Source: Clostridiales bacterium (lineage in GTDB: Bacteria > Bacillota > Clostridia > Oscillospirales > Oscillospiraceae). Taken from it: a stretch of 64,000 nt of DNA. The notes under the pieces were generated by a model. That model was given only the letters and a program-made list of their open reading frames with translations, was not told the origin of the DNA and did not search any database. The translations under genes were made by a program, and so were the position numbers. Position 1 is the first letter of the stretch; each line of letters opens with the position of its first letter. The stretch covers positions 124,001 to 188,000 of the forward strand of contig CP107216.1 in the NCBI GenBank assembly GCA_025757645.1. Direction: 5' to 3'. Below are positions 24,111 to 32,859 of the stretch, one piece after another.

Positions 24111-25391
24111 ATGACGCAAACCTTAAAACAGGGCGACCGCGGCGCGCTCGTGTCGCTGCTGCAGCTGGGCCTGCAACGCGCGGGACAGACGCCGGGCGCG
24201 CTCGACGGCATCTTCGGCGCACAGACGGCAGCGGCCGTGCGCGCGTTTCAGGCAGCCAGCGCCCTCACGCCGGACGGCATCGCGGGCGCGCGGACGCACC
24301 GCGCACTGCTGCCGTACTACACCGGCTTCGTCACGCGCACCATCCGCGCGGGCGACACGTTTTCCGCCCTCGCGCGGCAGTACGGCACGAGCGTGGACGC
24401 CATCGCGCTCGCCAATCCCTACCTCGACCCCGAGCGCCTGCCGCTCGGCCGGGCGCTGACGATCCCGCTGCCGTTTTCCGTCACGCCGGCGGACATTCCC
24501 TATTCCTCGGCGCTCATCGGGTACGTCGTGCGCGGGCTGGCCGCGCGCTATCCCATGCTCGCGGTCGGGGAGTTCGGCCGCAGCGTGCTCGGCCGCCCGC
24601 TGTGGTATCTGACGCTCGGCAGCGGGCCGAAGCTCGTGTTCTACAACGCCGCGCACCACGCCAACGAGTGGATCACGACGCCGCTGCTGCTCACGTTCTG
24701 CGAGCAGCTGTGCGCCCGCCTCGGCGACGGCGGCGACATGGAGGGGCAGAACATCCGTGACCTGCTGCCCAGGGTCACGCTCGTGCTCGCTCCGGCCGTG
24801 GACCCGGACGGCATCGACCTTGTGACCGGCGCGCTCGACGCCGAGACCACCGCCGCGGCAAAGGCGCTCGCTGAAAACTACCCCGACATTCCCTTCCCCT
24901 CCGGCTGGAAGGCGAACATCCGCGGCATCGACCTCAACCTCCAGTACCCCGCCGGGTGGAGCACCGCGCGCGAGATCAAATTCGCCGCGGGCTACACGCG
25001 CCCCGGCCCGCGCGACTATGTTGGCCCGGCGCCGCTCGTCGCGCCCGAGAGCCTGGCGATGTACGGCTTCACCCGCGCGCTCGACCCGCTGCTCACCCTG
25101 TCGTACCACACGCAGGGCCGCGTCATCTACTGGCAGTATGACGGCTACGACGTACCGGGAAGCGAAGCGATCGCCCGGCAGTTTGCCGCCGTGAGCGGCT
25201 ACGACGTCGCGGCCACGCCCTACGCCGCCGGCCACGCGGGGTATAAGGACTGGTTCATTCAGGACTACCGCCGCCCCGGCTTCACGATCGAGGCGGGCAG
25301 CGGGGAAAATCCCCTGCCGCTGAGCCAGTTTCCCGATATCTGGTCGGATAACCTCGGCATCCTGCTCGGCGGCATGACCGCCGTTTTGTGA
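24111..25391 (+). CDS. Gamma-D-glutamyl-L-diamino acid endopeptidase (M14, LysM, PG-binding)
   Basis: This 426-residue cell-wall hydrolase resembles Bacillus endopeptidase I and sporulation-linked relatives. The domains in order are a peptidoglycan_binding_1 fold at 1-68 (LDGIFGAQTAAAVRAFQ), a LysM at about 75-120 (RTIRAGDTFSALARQYG) and an M14 zinc carboxypeptidase at about 130-420. The zinc ligands are in NAAHHANEWIT (HxxE) and LSYHTQG (His). The catalytic Glu is in FTIEAGSGENP. There is no signal peptide, as in ENP1, which acts from the forespore side. GGAGG lies seven bases upstream of the ATG. It is divergent from spoIVB, which fits a spore-peptide-processing role; that role is inferred. 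Confidence 0.9.
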   Translation: MTQTLKQGDRGALVSLLQLGLQRAGQTPGALDGIFGAQTAAAVRAFQAASALTPDGIAGARTHRALLPYYTGFVTRTIRAGDTFSALARQYGTSVDAIALANPYLDPERLPLGRALTIPLPFSVTPADIPYSSALIGYVVRGLAARYPMLAVGEFGRSVLGRPLWYLTLGSGPKLVFYNAAHHANEWITTPLLLTFCEQLCARLGDGGDMEGQNIRDLLPRVTLVLAPAVDPDGIDLVTGALDAETTAAAKALAENYPDIPFPSGWKANIRGIDLNLQYPAGWSTAREIKFAAGYTRPGPRDYVGPAPLVAPESLAMYGFTRALDPLLTLSYHTQGRVIYWQYDGYDVPGSEAIARQFAAVSGYDVAATPYAAGHAGYKDWFIQDYRRPGFTIEAGSGENPLPLSQFPDIWSDNLGILLGGMTAVL

Positions 25392-25670
25392 CATTTGTCA
25401 CAGCCTGCATCCAAACCGCCCACATGGCACATTTTGACCGTTTTTCGGCAAAAAATGCATGCTAAGACATAGGAAAGATATAGACAAAACAAGGCAAATG
25501 GTGTGTTTTTCAGTGTCACAAAGGAGGAAATTTTCATGCAGCTGTCAGACAAGATCAAAAAATTCAGCGTCGAGCAGGCCATTGACTACCGCAACCGTAA
25601 CCCGGTCAAGAATCTGCCGAAGCTCCTCGACTGGGCGGACACGTTCTGCGCCGGAAAGTTTGGGGGCCAG

Positions 25671-25760
25671 CGCCGCGCCATCTCGTCCGAGGGCGACGAG
25701 ACGACGACGGACAGCCGCCGCGCCATCTCGTCCGAGGGCGACGAGACGACGACGGACAGC
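25671..25760 (+). repeat. Two perfect 45-bp tandem repeats
   Basis: The unit starts CGCCGCGCCATCTCGTCCGA. Copies lie at 25671-25715 and 25716-25760, followed by the start of a third. The length is a multiple of three, so the frame is kept. Confidence 0.95.
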
Positions 25761-25823
25761 CGCCGCAGCGAAAAAGAAGTAAAACGCGCGCAAAGAAAGC
25801 AAAAAATTGTGTGCAAAGAATGC

Positions 25824-25859
25824 AAAAGCACCGTCTCCCAGTCGGGAGACGGTGCTTTT
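25824..25859 (+). terminator. Strong terminator inside the radical-SAM remnant
   Basis: A 16-bp perfect stem AAAAGCACCGTCTCCC with its complement has an AGTC loop and ends in TTTT. Its CACCGTCTCCC stem is the same as that of the hairpin split by the mobile element at 32929/44237. Confidence 0.85.
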
Positions 25860-25955
25860 CCAGCCTTCCCTCGAGGGGACGGCCAGGGCACACAGTCCCG
25901 CACAGGGAAAAGCGTCATCAGCGCTGCCGGTGCTGCGCCGCGTGACAGCAAAACG

Positions 25956-25990
25956 AAAAAACGTGCATGGAAGGGTCCTTCCATGCACGT
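25956..25990 (-). terminator. Terminator of the hydCBA operon
   Basis: A 14-bp stem ACGTGCATGGAAGG with its complement has a 2-nt loop and is followed on the minus strand by TTTTTTCG, 43 bp past the hydA stop. Confidence 0.88.
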
Positions 25991-26032
25991 TTCGGGTCAG
26001 ATGGGGTTTCCCCGGCTTGGCCTTGCGGCGGG

Positions 26033-27730
26033 TCAGCTGTGCTGGCCGTGGGCCGGGTAGTGGATGTGCAGCAGCTCGTGGGCGCGGCCCTGGAGCAGGG
26101 TGTCGTAGACATAGCCCAGGTCGGGGTTCTGCTGTGGGATGCGCAGGGCGCAGGCTTCGTCTGCCTTGAAGATGGCCTCGGCGCGCTCAGCCTTGCGCTT
26201 GTTGCAGGCGGGGGGCTGGCCGCCGCCGCCGATGCAGCCGTTCGGGCAGGCCATGACCTCGATGAAGTCGAACTGCTCCTCACCGGACTCGACCTTGGCG
26301 ATGAGCTTGTCGGCGTTGGCCAGACCGTTGGCCACCGCGATGCGGATGGTCAGGTCGCCGGCCGTGACGGTGAAGGCCTTGATGCCCTCGAGCCCGCGCA
26401 CGCCGCACTCGGCAATGGTCTGCAGGGTGTTGGGGCTGGCATCGTCGAGCACGCGGCGGATGACGGCCTCGGTCACGCCGCCGGTCACGCCGAAGATGAC
26501 GCCGGCGCCGGTGTAGTCGCCGAGCGGGGCGTCGGGCTCCTCGTCCGGGAGGTGGGCAAAGTCGATGCCGGCCTCCTCGATCATGTCGCACAGCTCGCTC
26601 GTCGTGATGACGAGGTCGATGAGCCGCTCGCCGTCCTTTTCCAGCTCGGGGCGCGCGGCCTCGAACTTCTTGCCGGTGCAGGGCATGATGGCCACGGAGT
26701 AGACGTTCTCGCCCGCAAACTGCATGCGGATGAGCGAGCCGAACATCGCCATCGGGCTGCCGCAGGTGCTCACCTGGGGCATGAGGTGCGGGTGGCGGTG
26801 CTCCACGTGCTGAATCCAGCCGGGGCAGCAGGAGGTAAACATCGGCAGCTTCGCGCCGGTCTTGACCTTCTCAAGAAACTCTGCCGACTCCTCCATGATC
26901 GTCAGGTCGGCCGTGAGGTTCGTGTCGTATACCACGTCGACGCCGAGGCGGCGCAGCGCGGCGACGAGCTTGCCGGTGCAGGGCTCATTGGCGGGCAGGC
27001 CGAAGCGCTCAGCCATGCCGACGCGCACGCTCGGCGCGTACTGCACGACGACCTTGCGGGTCTGATCCTGCAGCATAGACCAGAACTTTTCGGTCTCGTT
27101 GCGGATCGTGATCGCGCCGGTCGGGCACACGGCGGCACACTGGCCGCAGCCGACACAGTCGGTATCCTTGAGGGTCTTGCCGAAGTCGGCGGAGATGTGC
27201 GCCTTCTTGCCGCGGCCGCTGAAATCGACCGCACCGATGTTTTGAATTTCAGCGCAGGTGCGCACGCACAGTCCGCACAGGATGCACTTGCTCGGGTCGC
27301 GCACGATGCTCGGCGAGGAGAGATCCATCGGCTCGGTGCAGTAGGTGTTGGGCTCGAAACGGTGCGCGTCCACGTGGTAGCGGCGGGCGTACTCCTGCAG
27401 CTTGCAGCGGCCGCTCTGGTCGCAGGTCAGGCAGTCGGCCCGGTGGCTGCTCATGAGCAGCTGCAGCGTGGTGCGGCGGCTGTCGAGCACCTGCTTTGTA
27501 TGGGTGCTCACGACCATACCGTCGCGCGGCTGCATGGAGCAGGCAGCGTCCATCTTGCCGCGGTCGTTCTCGACGAGGCACAGGCGGCAGCCGCCGTAGA
27601 TGGACAGGTTTTCACAGTAGCAAAGCGAGGGGATGTCGATGCCGTTGTTGCGGGCGACCTCCAGCACATTGCGCTCGGTCGTGAACGGGCAGGACACGCC
27701 GTCGATGATCATTTTCTTTTCTTCAGCCAT
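26033..27730 (-). CDS. hydA: [FeFe] hydrogenase, catalytic subunit of the trimeric enzyme
   Basis: This 565-residue cytoplasmic enzyme reduces protons or oxidises H2. The N-terminus holds a [2Fe-2S] domain (CYCENLSIYGGCRLC) and a His-ligated cluster motif (CLTCDQSGRC). Two [4Fe-4S] motifs follow (CILCGLCVRTC and CVGCGQCAAVCPTG). The H-cluster signatures are complete: TSCCPGW, MPCTGKKFEA and VMACPNGCIGGGGQP. It lies 3 bp after hydB, with AAGGAGG before the ATG. Together with a NuoF-like and a NuoE-like subunit it forms a HydABC-type complex, which in known cases couples NADH and reduced ferredoxin to H2. Maturases HydEFG are not in this window. Confidence 0.95.
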   Translation of the reverse strand: MAEEKKMIIDGVSCPFTTERNVLEVARNNGIDIPSLCYCENLSIYGGCRLCLVENDRGKMDAACSMQPRDGMVVSTHTKQVLDSRRTTLQLLMSSHRADCLTCDQSGRCKLQEYARRYHVDAHRFEPNTYCTEPMDLSSPSIVRDPSKCILCGLCVRTCAEIQNIGAVDFSGRGKKAHISADFGKTLKDTDCVGCGQCAAVCPTGAITIRNETEKFWSMLQDQTRKVVVQYAPSVRVGMAERFGLPANEPCTGKLVAALRRLGVDVVYDTNLTADLTIMEESAEFLEKVKTGAKLPMFTSCCPGWIQHVEHRHPHLMPQVSTCGSPMAMFGSLIRMQFAGENVYSVAIMPCTGKKFEAARPELEKDGERLIDLVITTSELCDMIEEAGIDFAHLPDEEPDAPLGDYTGAGVIFGVTGGVTEAVIRRVLDDASPNTLQTIAECGVRGLEGIKAFTVTAGDLTIRIAVANGLANADKLIAKVESGEEQFDFIEVMACPNGCIGGGGQPPACNKRKAERAEAIFKADEACALRIPQQNPDLGYVYDTLLQGRAHELLHIHYPAHGQHS

Positions 27731-27733
27731 GGT

Positions 27734-29617
27734 TCACGCCTCCTTGATCGCACCGAACGGGCAGCCAGTCTTGCAGGTGCCGCACTTGATGCATTTGTCT
27801 GTGTCGATGTGGTGCGGCTTTTTCAGCTCGCCGGTGATCGCGCCGGCCGGGCAGTTGCGCGCGCACTTCGTGCAGCCCTTGCAGATGGCCGGGTCGATGA
27901 CATACGTCGTCAGGCTGCGGCAGCTGCCGGTGCGGCACTTCTTGTCGAAGATATGCTCGCGGTATTCGTCCTCGAAGTTCGCGAGCGTGGACAGCACCGG
28001 GTTCGGCGCTGTTTTGCCGAGCCCGCACAGGGAGGAGTTCTGGATCATCTTGGCGAGGGAGCGCAGCTCCTCAATGTCGCCGGGGCGGCCGTTGCCCTTC
28101 GTGATCCGGGTGAGAATGTCGAGCATACGGGTCGTGCCCTCACGGCACGGGGTGCACTTGCCGCACGACTCGTTGCAGATGAAGTTCATGAAAAACTGCG
28201 CGATGGACACCATGCACGTGTCCTCGTCCATGACGACGAGGCCGCCGGAGCCGATGATCGCGCCGGCTTTTTTCAGCGAGTCAAAGTCCATGGGCAGATC
28301 CATGTGCGCCTCGGTCAGGCAGCCGCCGGACGGGCCGCCGATCTGCACGGCCTTGAACGCTTTGCCGTTTTTGATGCCGCCGCCGATGTCGTACACGACC
28401 TCGCGCATCGTCGTGCCCATGGGCACTTCGATCAGGCCAGTGTTGACGACGTTGCCCGTGAGGGCGAAGGCCTTCGTGCCGGAGCTGCCCTCCGTGCCGA
28501 CGGACTTGAACCAGTCCGCGCCCTTTTTGATGATGTCGGGCACGTTGGCAAACGTCTCGACGTTGTTCAGGCAGGTGGGCTTGCCGTACAGGCCCTTGTC
28601 GACGGAGCGCGGGGGCTTCGTGCGCGGCATGCCGCGGTTGCCCTCGATGGACGCGGTCATGGCCGAGCCCTCGCCGCAGACGAACGCGCCCGCGCCGCAG
28701 TTGATGTGCATGTGGAAGTTGAAGCCGCTGCCGAGGATGTTGTCGCCCAGCAGGCCGAGCTCCTTGGCCTGCTCGATGGCGATGGTCAGCCGGTGCACGG
28801 CCATGGGGTACTCGGCGCGGACATAGATGTAGCCCTCGGTCGAGCCGGTGGCCACGCCCGCGACGATCATGCCCTCGATGACCTTGTGCGGGTCGCCCTC
28901 CATGCAGGAGCGGTCCATGAAGGCGCCGGGGTCGCCCTCGTCGCCGTTGCAGACGATGTACTTGACGGGCTCTTCCGTATGTGCCGCGACCTGCGCCCAC
29001 TTGCGCCCGGTCGGGAAGCCCGCGCCGCCGCGGCCGCGCAGGCCGGAATCGCTCACGGCCTGGACGATCTCGTCCGGCTGCATCTCGAACAGGGCCTTGG
29101 CCAGCGCGCCGTAGCCGCCGATGGACAGGTACTCCTCGATGGATTCCGCGTCGATATGGCCGCAGTGCTCGAGCACGCGGCGGGTCTGCTTTTTGTAAAA
29201 CGGGATGTCCTCCTGGCGCTCATACAGTTCGCCGTTCTGCTTGTAGCCCAGGCGCTCGATGAATTCGCCGCCGAGGATGGTCTTCTGGATGATCTCCTCC
29301 ACGTCGCTGACCTGGCACTTCGTGTACAGCCAGCCCTCCGGCTCGATGCGCACCAGCGGGCCCATCTCGCAAAAGCCGTGGCAGCCGGACTTCTTCAGGC
29401 CGATGGCATCGGCATGGTGCTCGGTCAGGGACACCTCGCACGGGATGCCGAGCTCGTCCATGCGCTTTTTGAGCTCGTGGTAGACGTTCAGGTTGCCGCC
29501 GGCGACACAGCCCGTGCCGCAGCAGACGAGAATTTTACGTTTTTCCGCGTCGCGCGCGGCCATGTAGTCGGCCTGCAGGGCGCGGAACTGCTCCAAGGAT
29601 TCGATTCTCTGACGCAT
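27734..29617 (-). CDS. hydB: Hydrogenase NuoF-like subunit (NADH/FMN, Fe-S)
   Basis: The 627-residue flavoprotein subunit has an N-terminal thioredoxin-like [2Fe-2S] domain (VCCGTGCVAGG, CHGFCEMG). The NuoF core has the NADH and FMN sites (LRGRGGAGFPTGRKW, GDEGDPGAFMDR) and the [4Fe-4S] motif ESCGKCTPCREG. A C-terminal 2[4Fe-4S] ferredoxin domain follows (CKGCTKCARNC, CIKCGTCKTGC). This four-part layout is that of HydB in electron-bifurcating hydrogenases. The ATG at 29617 shares one base with the hydC stop (TAATG) and has AAAGGAGGG upstream, showing tight translational coupling. Confidence 0.95.
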   Translation of the reverse strand: MRQRIESLEQFRALQADYMAARDAEKRKILVCCGTGCVAGGNLNVYHELKKRMDELGIPCEVSLTEHHADAIGLKKSGCHGFCEMGPLVRIEPEGWLYTKCQVSDVEEIIQKTILGGEFIERLGYKQNGELYERQEDIPFYKKQTRRVLEHCGHIDAESIEEYLSIGGYGALAKALFEMQPDEIVQAVSDSGLRGRGGAGFPTGRKWAQVAAHTEEPVKYIVCNGDEGDPGAFMDRSCMEGDPHKVIEGMIVAGVATGSTEGYIYVRAEYPMAVHRLTIAIEQAKELGLLGDNILGSGFNFHMHINCGAGAFVCGEGSAMTASIEGNRGMPRTKPPRSVDKGLYGKPTCLNNVETFANVPDIIKKGADWFKSVGTEGSSGTKAFALTGNVVNTGLIEVPMGTTMREVVYDIGGGIKNGKAFKAVQIGGPSGGCLTEAHMDLPMDFDSLKKAGAIIGSGGLVVMDEDTCMVSIAQFFMNFICNESCGKCTPCREGTTRMLDILTRITKGNGRPGDIEELRSLAKMIQNSSLCGLGKTAPNPVLSTLANFEDEYREHIFDKKCRTGSCRSLTTYVIDPAICKGCTKCARNCPAGAITGELKKPHHIDTDKCIKCGTCKTGCPFGAIKEA

Positions 29618-30096
29618 TACGCACCCTCCTTTGCACGCAGCTCCTCGATGAGATCCACGGCCTTGTCGGGGGTCATGGCCGGGTGCACCGTGTCGTTGAC
29701 CATGACGACCGGGCTCAGGCCGCACGCGCCGAGGCACGACACGATCTCGATGGTGAACAGGCCGTCGTCCGAGGTCGGCTTGCTCTCGCTCAGGCCGGTC
29801 GCGTCGTAGAGCGCCTGCAGGACGTTGCCGGACTTGCGCACGTGGCACGCCGTGCCGCGGCAGACCTTGAGCACGTACTTGCCCTTCACGTCGAGCGAGA
29901 AGTTCTCATAAAACGTTGCCACGCCGTAGATCTTCGACTCGCTGATGCCCACCTTGTTGGCAATGTAGCGCAGCGCGTCTTTCGGCAGATAACGATATTT
30001 TCCCTGCACGTCCTGCATGATCGCAATGATCTGCGAGGCGTCACAGGCGTGATCTGCGAGGACCTGGTCAATGAATTTGTAATCGATCTGTTCCAT
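29617..30096 (-). CDS. hydC: Hydrogenase NuoE-like [2Fe-2S] subunit
   Basis: The 159-residue product is a NuoE/HydC thioredoxin-fold ferredoxin. The four cluster Cys lie in VCRGTACHVRKSG and SCLGACGLSPV, with YGVATFYENFSL typical of the family. The ATG at 30096 is chosen because AAAGGGA precedes it; the upstream in-frame extension overlaps the promoter. It is first in the hydCBA operon, behind a strong promoter at 30172-30200. Confidence 0.94.
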   Translation of the reverse strand: MEQIDYKFIDQVLADHACDASQIIAIMQDVQGKYRYLPKDALRYIANKVGISESKIYGVATFYENFSLDVKGKYVLKVCRGTACHVRKSGNVLQALYDATGLSESKPTSDDGLFTIEIVSCLGACGLSPVVMVNDTVHPAMTPDKAVDLIEELRAKEGA

Positions 30097-30171
30097 TTTT
30101 TCAGTTCCCTTTCCAACAAATTTGCACCGGCCGGCTCCTATTCCGGCCGGACGCAGGATTCCCTGCTTCCC

Positions 30172-30200
30172 ATCATACAATATCTATGAAAAATTTTCAA
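30172..30200 (-). promoter_or_regulatory. Promoter of hydCBA
   Basis: On the minus strand TTGAAA (30195-30200), a 17-bp spacer and TATGAT (30172-30177) lie 76 bp upstream of hydC. Confidence 0.75.
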
Positions 30201-30303
30201 TGCCCAGTCCCGTCGTTTTGATAACGACAAACTGCGAGAATTTTTCACAAATCCGCACACTTTTCCGCCCGTGTGCAGCTTTTGGAAATTCCGGCGCAAA
30301 TGC

Positions 30304-30332
30304 TTGACACGCCTGCCTTTCCGTGGCATAAT
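30304..30332 (+). promoter_or_regulatory. Promoter of the ABC transporter operon
   Basis: TTGACA (30304-30309), a 17-bp spacer and CATAAT (30327-30332). It gives a leader of about 185 nt before the first gene. Confidence 0.75.
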
Positions 30333-30338
30333 TACAGC

Positions 30339-30482
30339 AAACTATGCGCCCGCGCCGCAAGCTGTGCTTCCGGCCCGGCCGCCGCCGATCCCGCACCGAA
30401 TCTGACACCGAATCGCCCATGAGGTGGAAGGCTGCGTGCGTGCACTGCTGCACCGCCATGCCTTCCGGGCATGGCATTTTTT
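30339..30482 (+). promoter_or_regulatory. Leader RNA with attenuator terminator, class unknown
   Basis: The leader of the ABC operon contains an intrinsic terminator (stem GCCATGCC/GGCATGGC, 30455-30475, then TTTTTT) 42 bp before the first start codon. GGAAGGC at 30426-30432 can pair with GCCTTCC at 30460-30466, which would break the terminator stem. This makes mutually exclusive structures possible. The 110 nt upstream are GC-rich and contain the direct repeat ACCGAATC. I cannot match it to TPP, guanidine or other riboswitch signatures. Confidence 0.55.
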
Positions 30483-30524
30483 GTCTCTTCCGGCGGGCGG
30501 CTACACGAAAAGGAGAGATCTGCA

Positions 30525-31523
30525 ATGACCCATCTGCGCAAACTCACGGCGGTGCTGCTGGCCGTCATCATGGTGTTCGCCCTCGCCGCCTGCGGCCAGA
30601 AGGACGACACCGCCGCCGTCGACAAGGACCTGACCGTCAACGTCGTCGCGCTCAACGGCACGACCGGCTTCGGCATGGCCAAGCTCATGTCCGACAGCAA
30701 GGCCGGCACGACCGCGCTGAGCTACAACTTCACCGTCGAGACCGACCCGAGCAACGCCACCGCCGCGCTCGTCAACGGCACGGCCGACATCGCCGCCCTG
30801 CCGACGAACGCCGCCGCCGCGCTCTACAACAAGACCGACGGCGCCGTGCAGGTGCTCGCGCTCAACACGCGCGGCGTGCTCTACGTCGTGACCGACGGCA
30901 CGGAGAGCATCACGTCCTTTGCCGACCTGCGCGGCAAGAACGTCTGCGTCCCCGTGCAGAACCCGACGTTCATCTTCCAGTACCTGTGCGAGAAAAATGG
31001 CCTGACCGTCGGCACGGACATCACCATCGACAACACCTATGCCCAGCCGGCGGAGCTCAACACGGCGCTCGCCTCCGGCGAGGTGCACATCGCCGTGCTG
31101 CCGGAGCCGATGGTCACGATCGCCCGCGCGGCCAACCCCGCCCTCACCGTCGCGCTCGACCTGACCGCCGAGTGGGACAAGGTCGCCCCGGCCGGCAGCC
31201 TCGTGCAGGGCTGCGTCGTCGTGCGCAAGGCGTTTGCCGATGAGCACCCGAACGAGGTCAAGGCGTTCCTGACCGAGTATCAGGCGTCCATCGAGTACCT
31301 GACGGCCGAGCCCGACCAGGCCGGCCAGATGATCGAGGATGCCGGCATCTTCGCCAAGGCCGCCGTGGCCGCCAAGGCCATCCCGAACTGCAACGTCTGC
31401 TTCGTGTCCGGCGCGGACATGCAGGCCGCGCTGACGGAGTTTCTCACGGCGCTGAGCACCGTCGCCCCGCAGAGCATCGGCGGCAAGGTGCCGGCGGATG
31501 ACTTCTACTGCGTGCTGAAATGA
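30525..31523 (+). CDS. ABC transporter substrate-binding lipoprotein (NitT/TauT type)
   Basis: The 332-residue lipoprotein has a signal peptide with lipobox (FALAACGQ) followed by a type-II periplasmic binding fold of the NMT1/SsuA-like family (VVALNGTTGFGMAKLM near the start, FADLRGKNVCVPVQNPTF in the middle). The proteins of this family bind small organic or inorganic ligands (sulfonates, nitrate, pyrimidine thiamine precursor). The residues do not settle which. AGGAGA precedes the ATG. Its stop overlaps the permease start (ATGA), so the three genes form a compact operon under a leader with a terminator. Confidence 0.88.
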   Translation: MTHLRKLTAVLLAVIMVFALAACGQKDDTAAVDKDLTVNVVALNGTTGFGMAKLMSDSKAGTTALSYNFTVETDPSNATAALVNGTADIAALPTNAAAALYNKTDGAVQVLALNTRGVLYVVTDGTESITSFADLRGKNVCVPVQNPTFIFQYLCEKNGLTVGTDITIDNTYAQPAELNTALASGEVHIAVLPEPMVTIARAANPALTVALDLTAEWDKVAPAGSLVQGCVVVRKAFADEHPNEVKAFLTEYQASIEYLTAEPDQAGQMIEDAGIFAKAAVAAKAIPNCNVCFVSGADMQAALTEFLTALSTVAPQSIGGKVPADDFYCVLK

Positions 31524-32266
31524 AGCGCTTTGCCCGCGGCGCGCTGACGCTCGCGTTCTGGCTTGCCGTGTGGGCGGCGCTGGCGCTGCTCGTGCACCGG
31601 GAGCTGCTGCTGCCCGCGCCGTGGACGGTCGTGCGCAGGCTGTGTGAGCTTGCCGCGACCGGGGCGTTCTGGCGCATCACGGCCGTGTCCATCGGCCGTG
31701 TGCTGCTCGGCGTGGCGGGGGCGGTCGTGCTCGGCGTGGCGCTGGCCGCCGCGTGCACGATATCGAAAACCGCCGACGCGCTGCTGCGCCCGCTCATGAC
31801 GGTCGTCAAGTCCACGCCGGTGGCGTCGTTCGTCGTGCTCGCGCTCATCTGGATCGCGCGCGACTGGCTGCCGGTGTTCATCGCGCTGCTCATGGTGCTG
31901 CCCGTCGTGTGGAGCAACGTCTGCACCGGCATCCGCAGCGCCGACCCCGCGCTGCTCGAGCTTGCGCGGGTGTACGGCTGGCCGCGCGGGCGCGTCCTGC
32001 GGCGGATCTATGTGCCGAGCGTGCGGCCGCACTTTCTGGCCGCGCTGCGCTCGGGCCTCGGCTTCGGCTGGAAGGCCGGCATCGCCGCCGAGGTGCTCAC
32101 CGTGCCGCACAGCGCCATCGGCCGCATGATCTATGAATCGAAGCTGTACCTACAGACCACCGACCTCTTCGCCTGGACGCTCGCGGTCATCCTGCTCAGC
32201 GTCGGGCTCGAGCGGCTGGTGCTGCGCGCACTCACTCCGCGCGGGAAAGGAGGCGGCAGCGCATGA
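31520..32266 (+). CDS. ABC transporter permease (NitT/TauT type)
   Basis: The 248-residue inner-membrane permease has about six hydrophobic segments. The EAA loop that contacts the ATPase is visible as ELARVYGWPRGRVLRRIYVP. Both ends overlap the neighbouring genes by four bases (ATGA at 31520 and 32263), indicating translational coupling. It belongs to the binding-protein-dependent transport family 1 and acts with the flanking binding protein and ATPase. Confidence 0.9.
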   Translation: MKRFARGALTLAFWLAVWAALALLVHRELLLPAPWTVVRRLCELAATGAFWRITAVSIGRVLLGVAGAVVLGVALAAACTISKTADALLRPLMTVVKSTPVASFVVLALIWIARDWLPVFIALLMVLPVVWSNVCTGIRSADPALLELARVYGWPRGRVLRRIYVPSVRPHFLAALRSGLGFGWKAGIAAEVLTVPHSAIGRMIYESKLYLQTTDLFAWTLAVILLSVGLERLVLRALTPRGKGGGSA

Positions 32267-32859
32267 TCGAAACACGTGACCTCACCGTGACGTATGACGG
32301 CCGCGCCGTCCTGCGCGCCGTCGATCTCACCGTGCCCGACGGCGGGCACATCGCGCTCATGGGCCCGTCCGGCTGCGGCAAGACGACGCTGCTGCGCGTG
32401 CTCGCCGGGCTGCGCGCGCCGGACGGCGGCACGGTGCGCGTGTCGCCGGGGCGCATGGCCTGCGTCTTTCAGGAGCCGCGGCTGCTGCCGTGGCGCACGG
32501 CGGCGGAAAACGTCAACGCCGTGCTCTCCGACCGGGCGCAGACCATGCCGCAGGCGCTGGCGTGGCTCGAGCGGCTGGAGCTGAGCGATGCGCGCGACCA
32601 GTACCCCGCGGCGCTCTCCGGCGGCATGCAGCAGCGCGTGGCCATCGCGCGCGCGCTGGCGTATGACGCGCCGGTGCTGCTGCTCGACGAGCCGTTTCGC
32701 GGGCTGGACGCGGCGCTGCGGCAGCGCGTGACCGCGCTGGTCGCGGACGCGGCGCGGGCCAAGACCCTCGTGCTCGCCACGCACGACGCGGCCGACGCCG
32801 CCGCGCTCGGCTGCGCGGTGTATGCGTATGCCGACGGCGCGTTCCGCCGCGACGGATGA
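32263..32859 (+). CDS. ABC transporter ATPase
   Basis: The 198-residue ATPase is short for the NitT/TauT family (usually 240-260). It has Walker A (MGPSGCGKTTLL), Q-loop (VFQEPRLLPW), signature (LSGGMQQRVAIARAL), Walker B (VLLLDEPFRGLD) and switch His (LATHDAADA). The missing length is at the C-terminus. The last codons and the stop lie inside dispersed repeat B (32845-32892), so the 3' end of the gene may have been replaced by the repeat. All catalytic motifs are intact. Confidence 0.92.
   Translation: MIETRDLTVTYDGRAVLRAVDLTVPDGGHIALMGPSGCGKTTLLRVLAGLRAPDGGTVRVSPGRMACVFQEPRLLPWRTAAENVNAVLSDRAQTMPQALAWLERLELSDARDQYPAALSGGMQQRVAIARALAYDAPVLLLDEPFRGLDAALRQRVTALVADAARAKTLVLATHDAADAAALGCAVYAYADGAFRRDG

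Larger units (their letters stand above)
25536..26060 (+). pseudogene. Radical-SAM-family gene remnant with duplicated 45-bp unit
   Basis: The first ~48 residues (MQLSDKIKKFSVEQAIDYRN..NLPKLLDWADTF..GQRRAI) match, from memory, the N-terminus of a clostridial radical SAM family. AAAGGAGG lies upstream. After QRRAI the protein leaves the family and enters a 15-residue unit (RRAISSEGDETTTDS) present twice, encoded by two perfect 45-bp tandem copies. It continues through the terminator hairpin at 25824-25859 and stops only at 26060, antisense to the end of hydA. No radical SAM CxxxCxxC motif remains. I call it a truncated gene; a short expressed peptide cannot be excluded. Confidence 0.6.

Noticed and set aside
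25671..25760. Tandem repeat considered as a CRISPR array
   Set aside because: There are only two directly adjacent copies without spacers, and they lie in a reading frame.
30235..30254. TTGTGAAAAATTC upstream of hydCBA as a Rex site
   Set aside because: Only the left half fits TTGTGAA-N4-TTCACAA; the right half does not. It also lies well upstream of the promoter.
30339..30482. TPP or guanidine riboswitch before the ABC operon
   Set aside because: CTGAGA-type TPP signatures and the ykkC or ACGR-loop guanidine signatures are absent.
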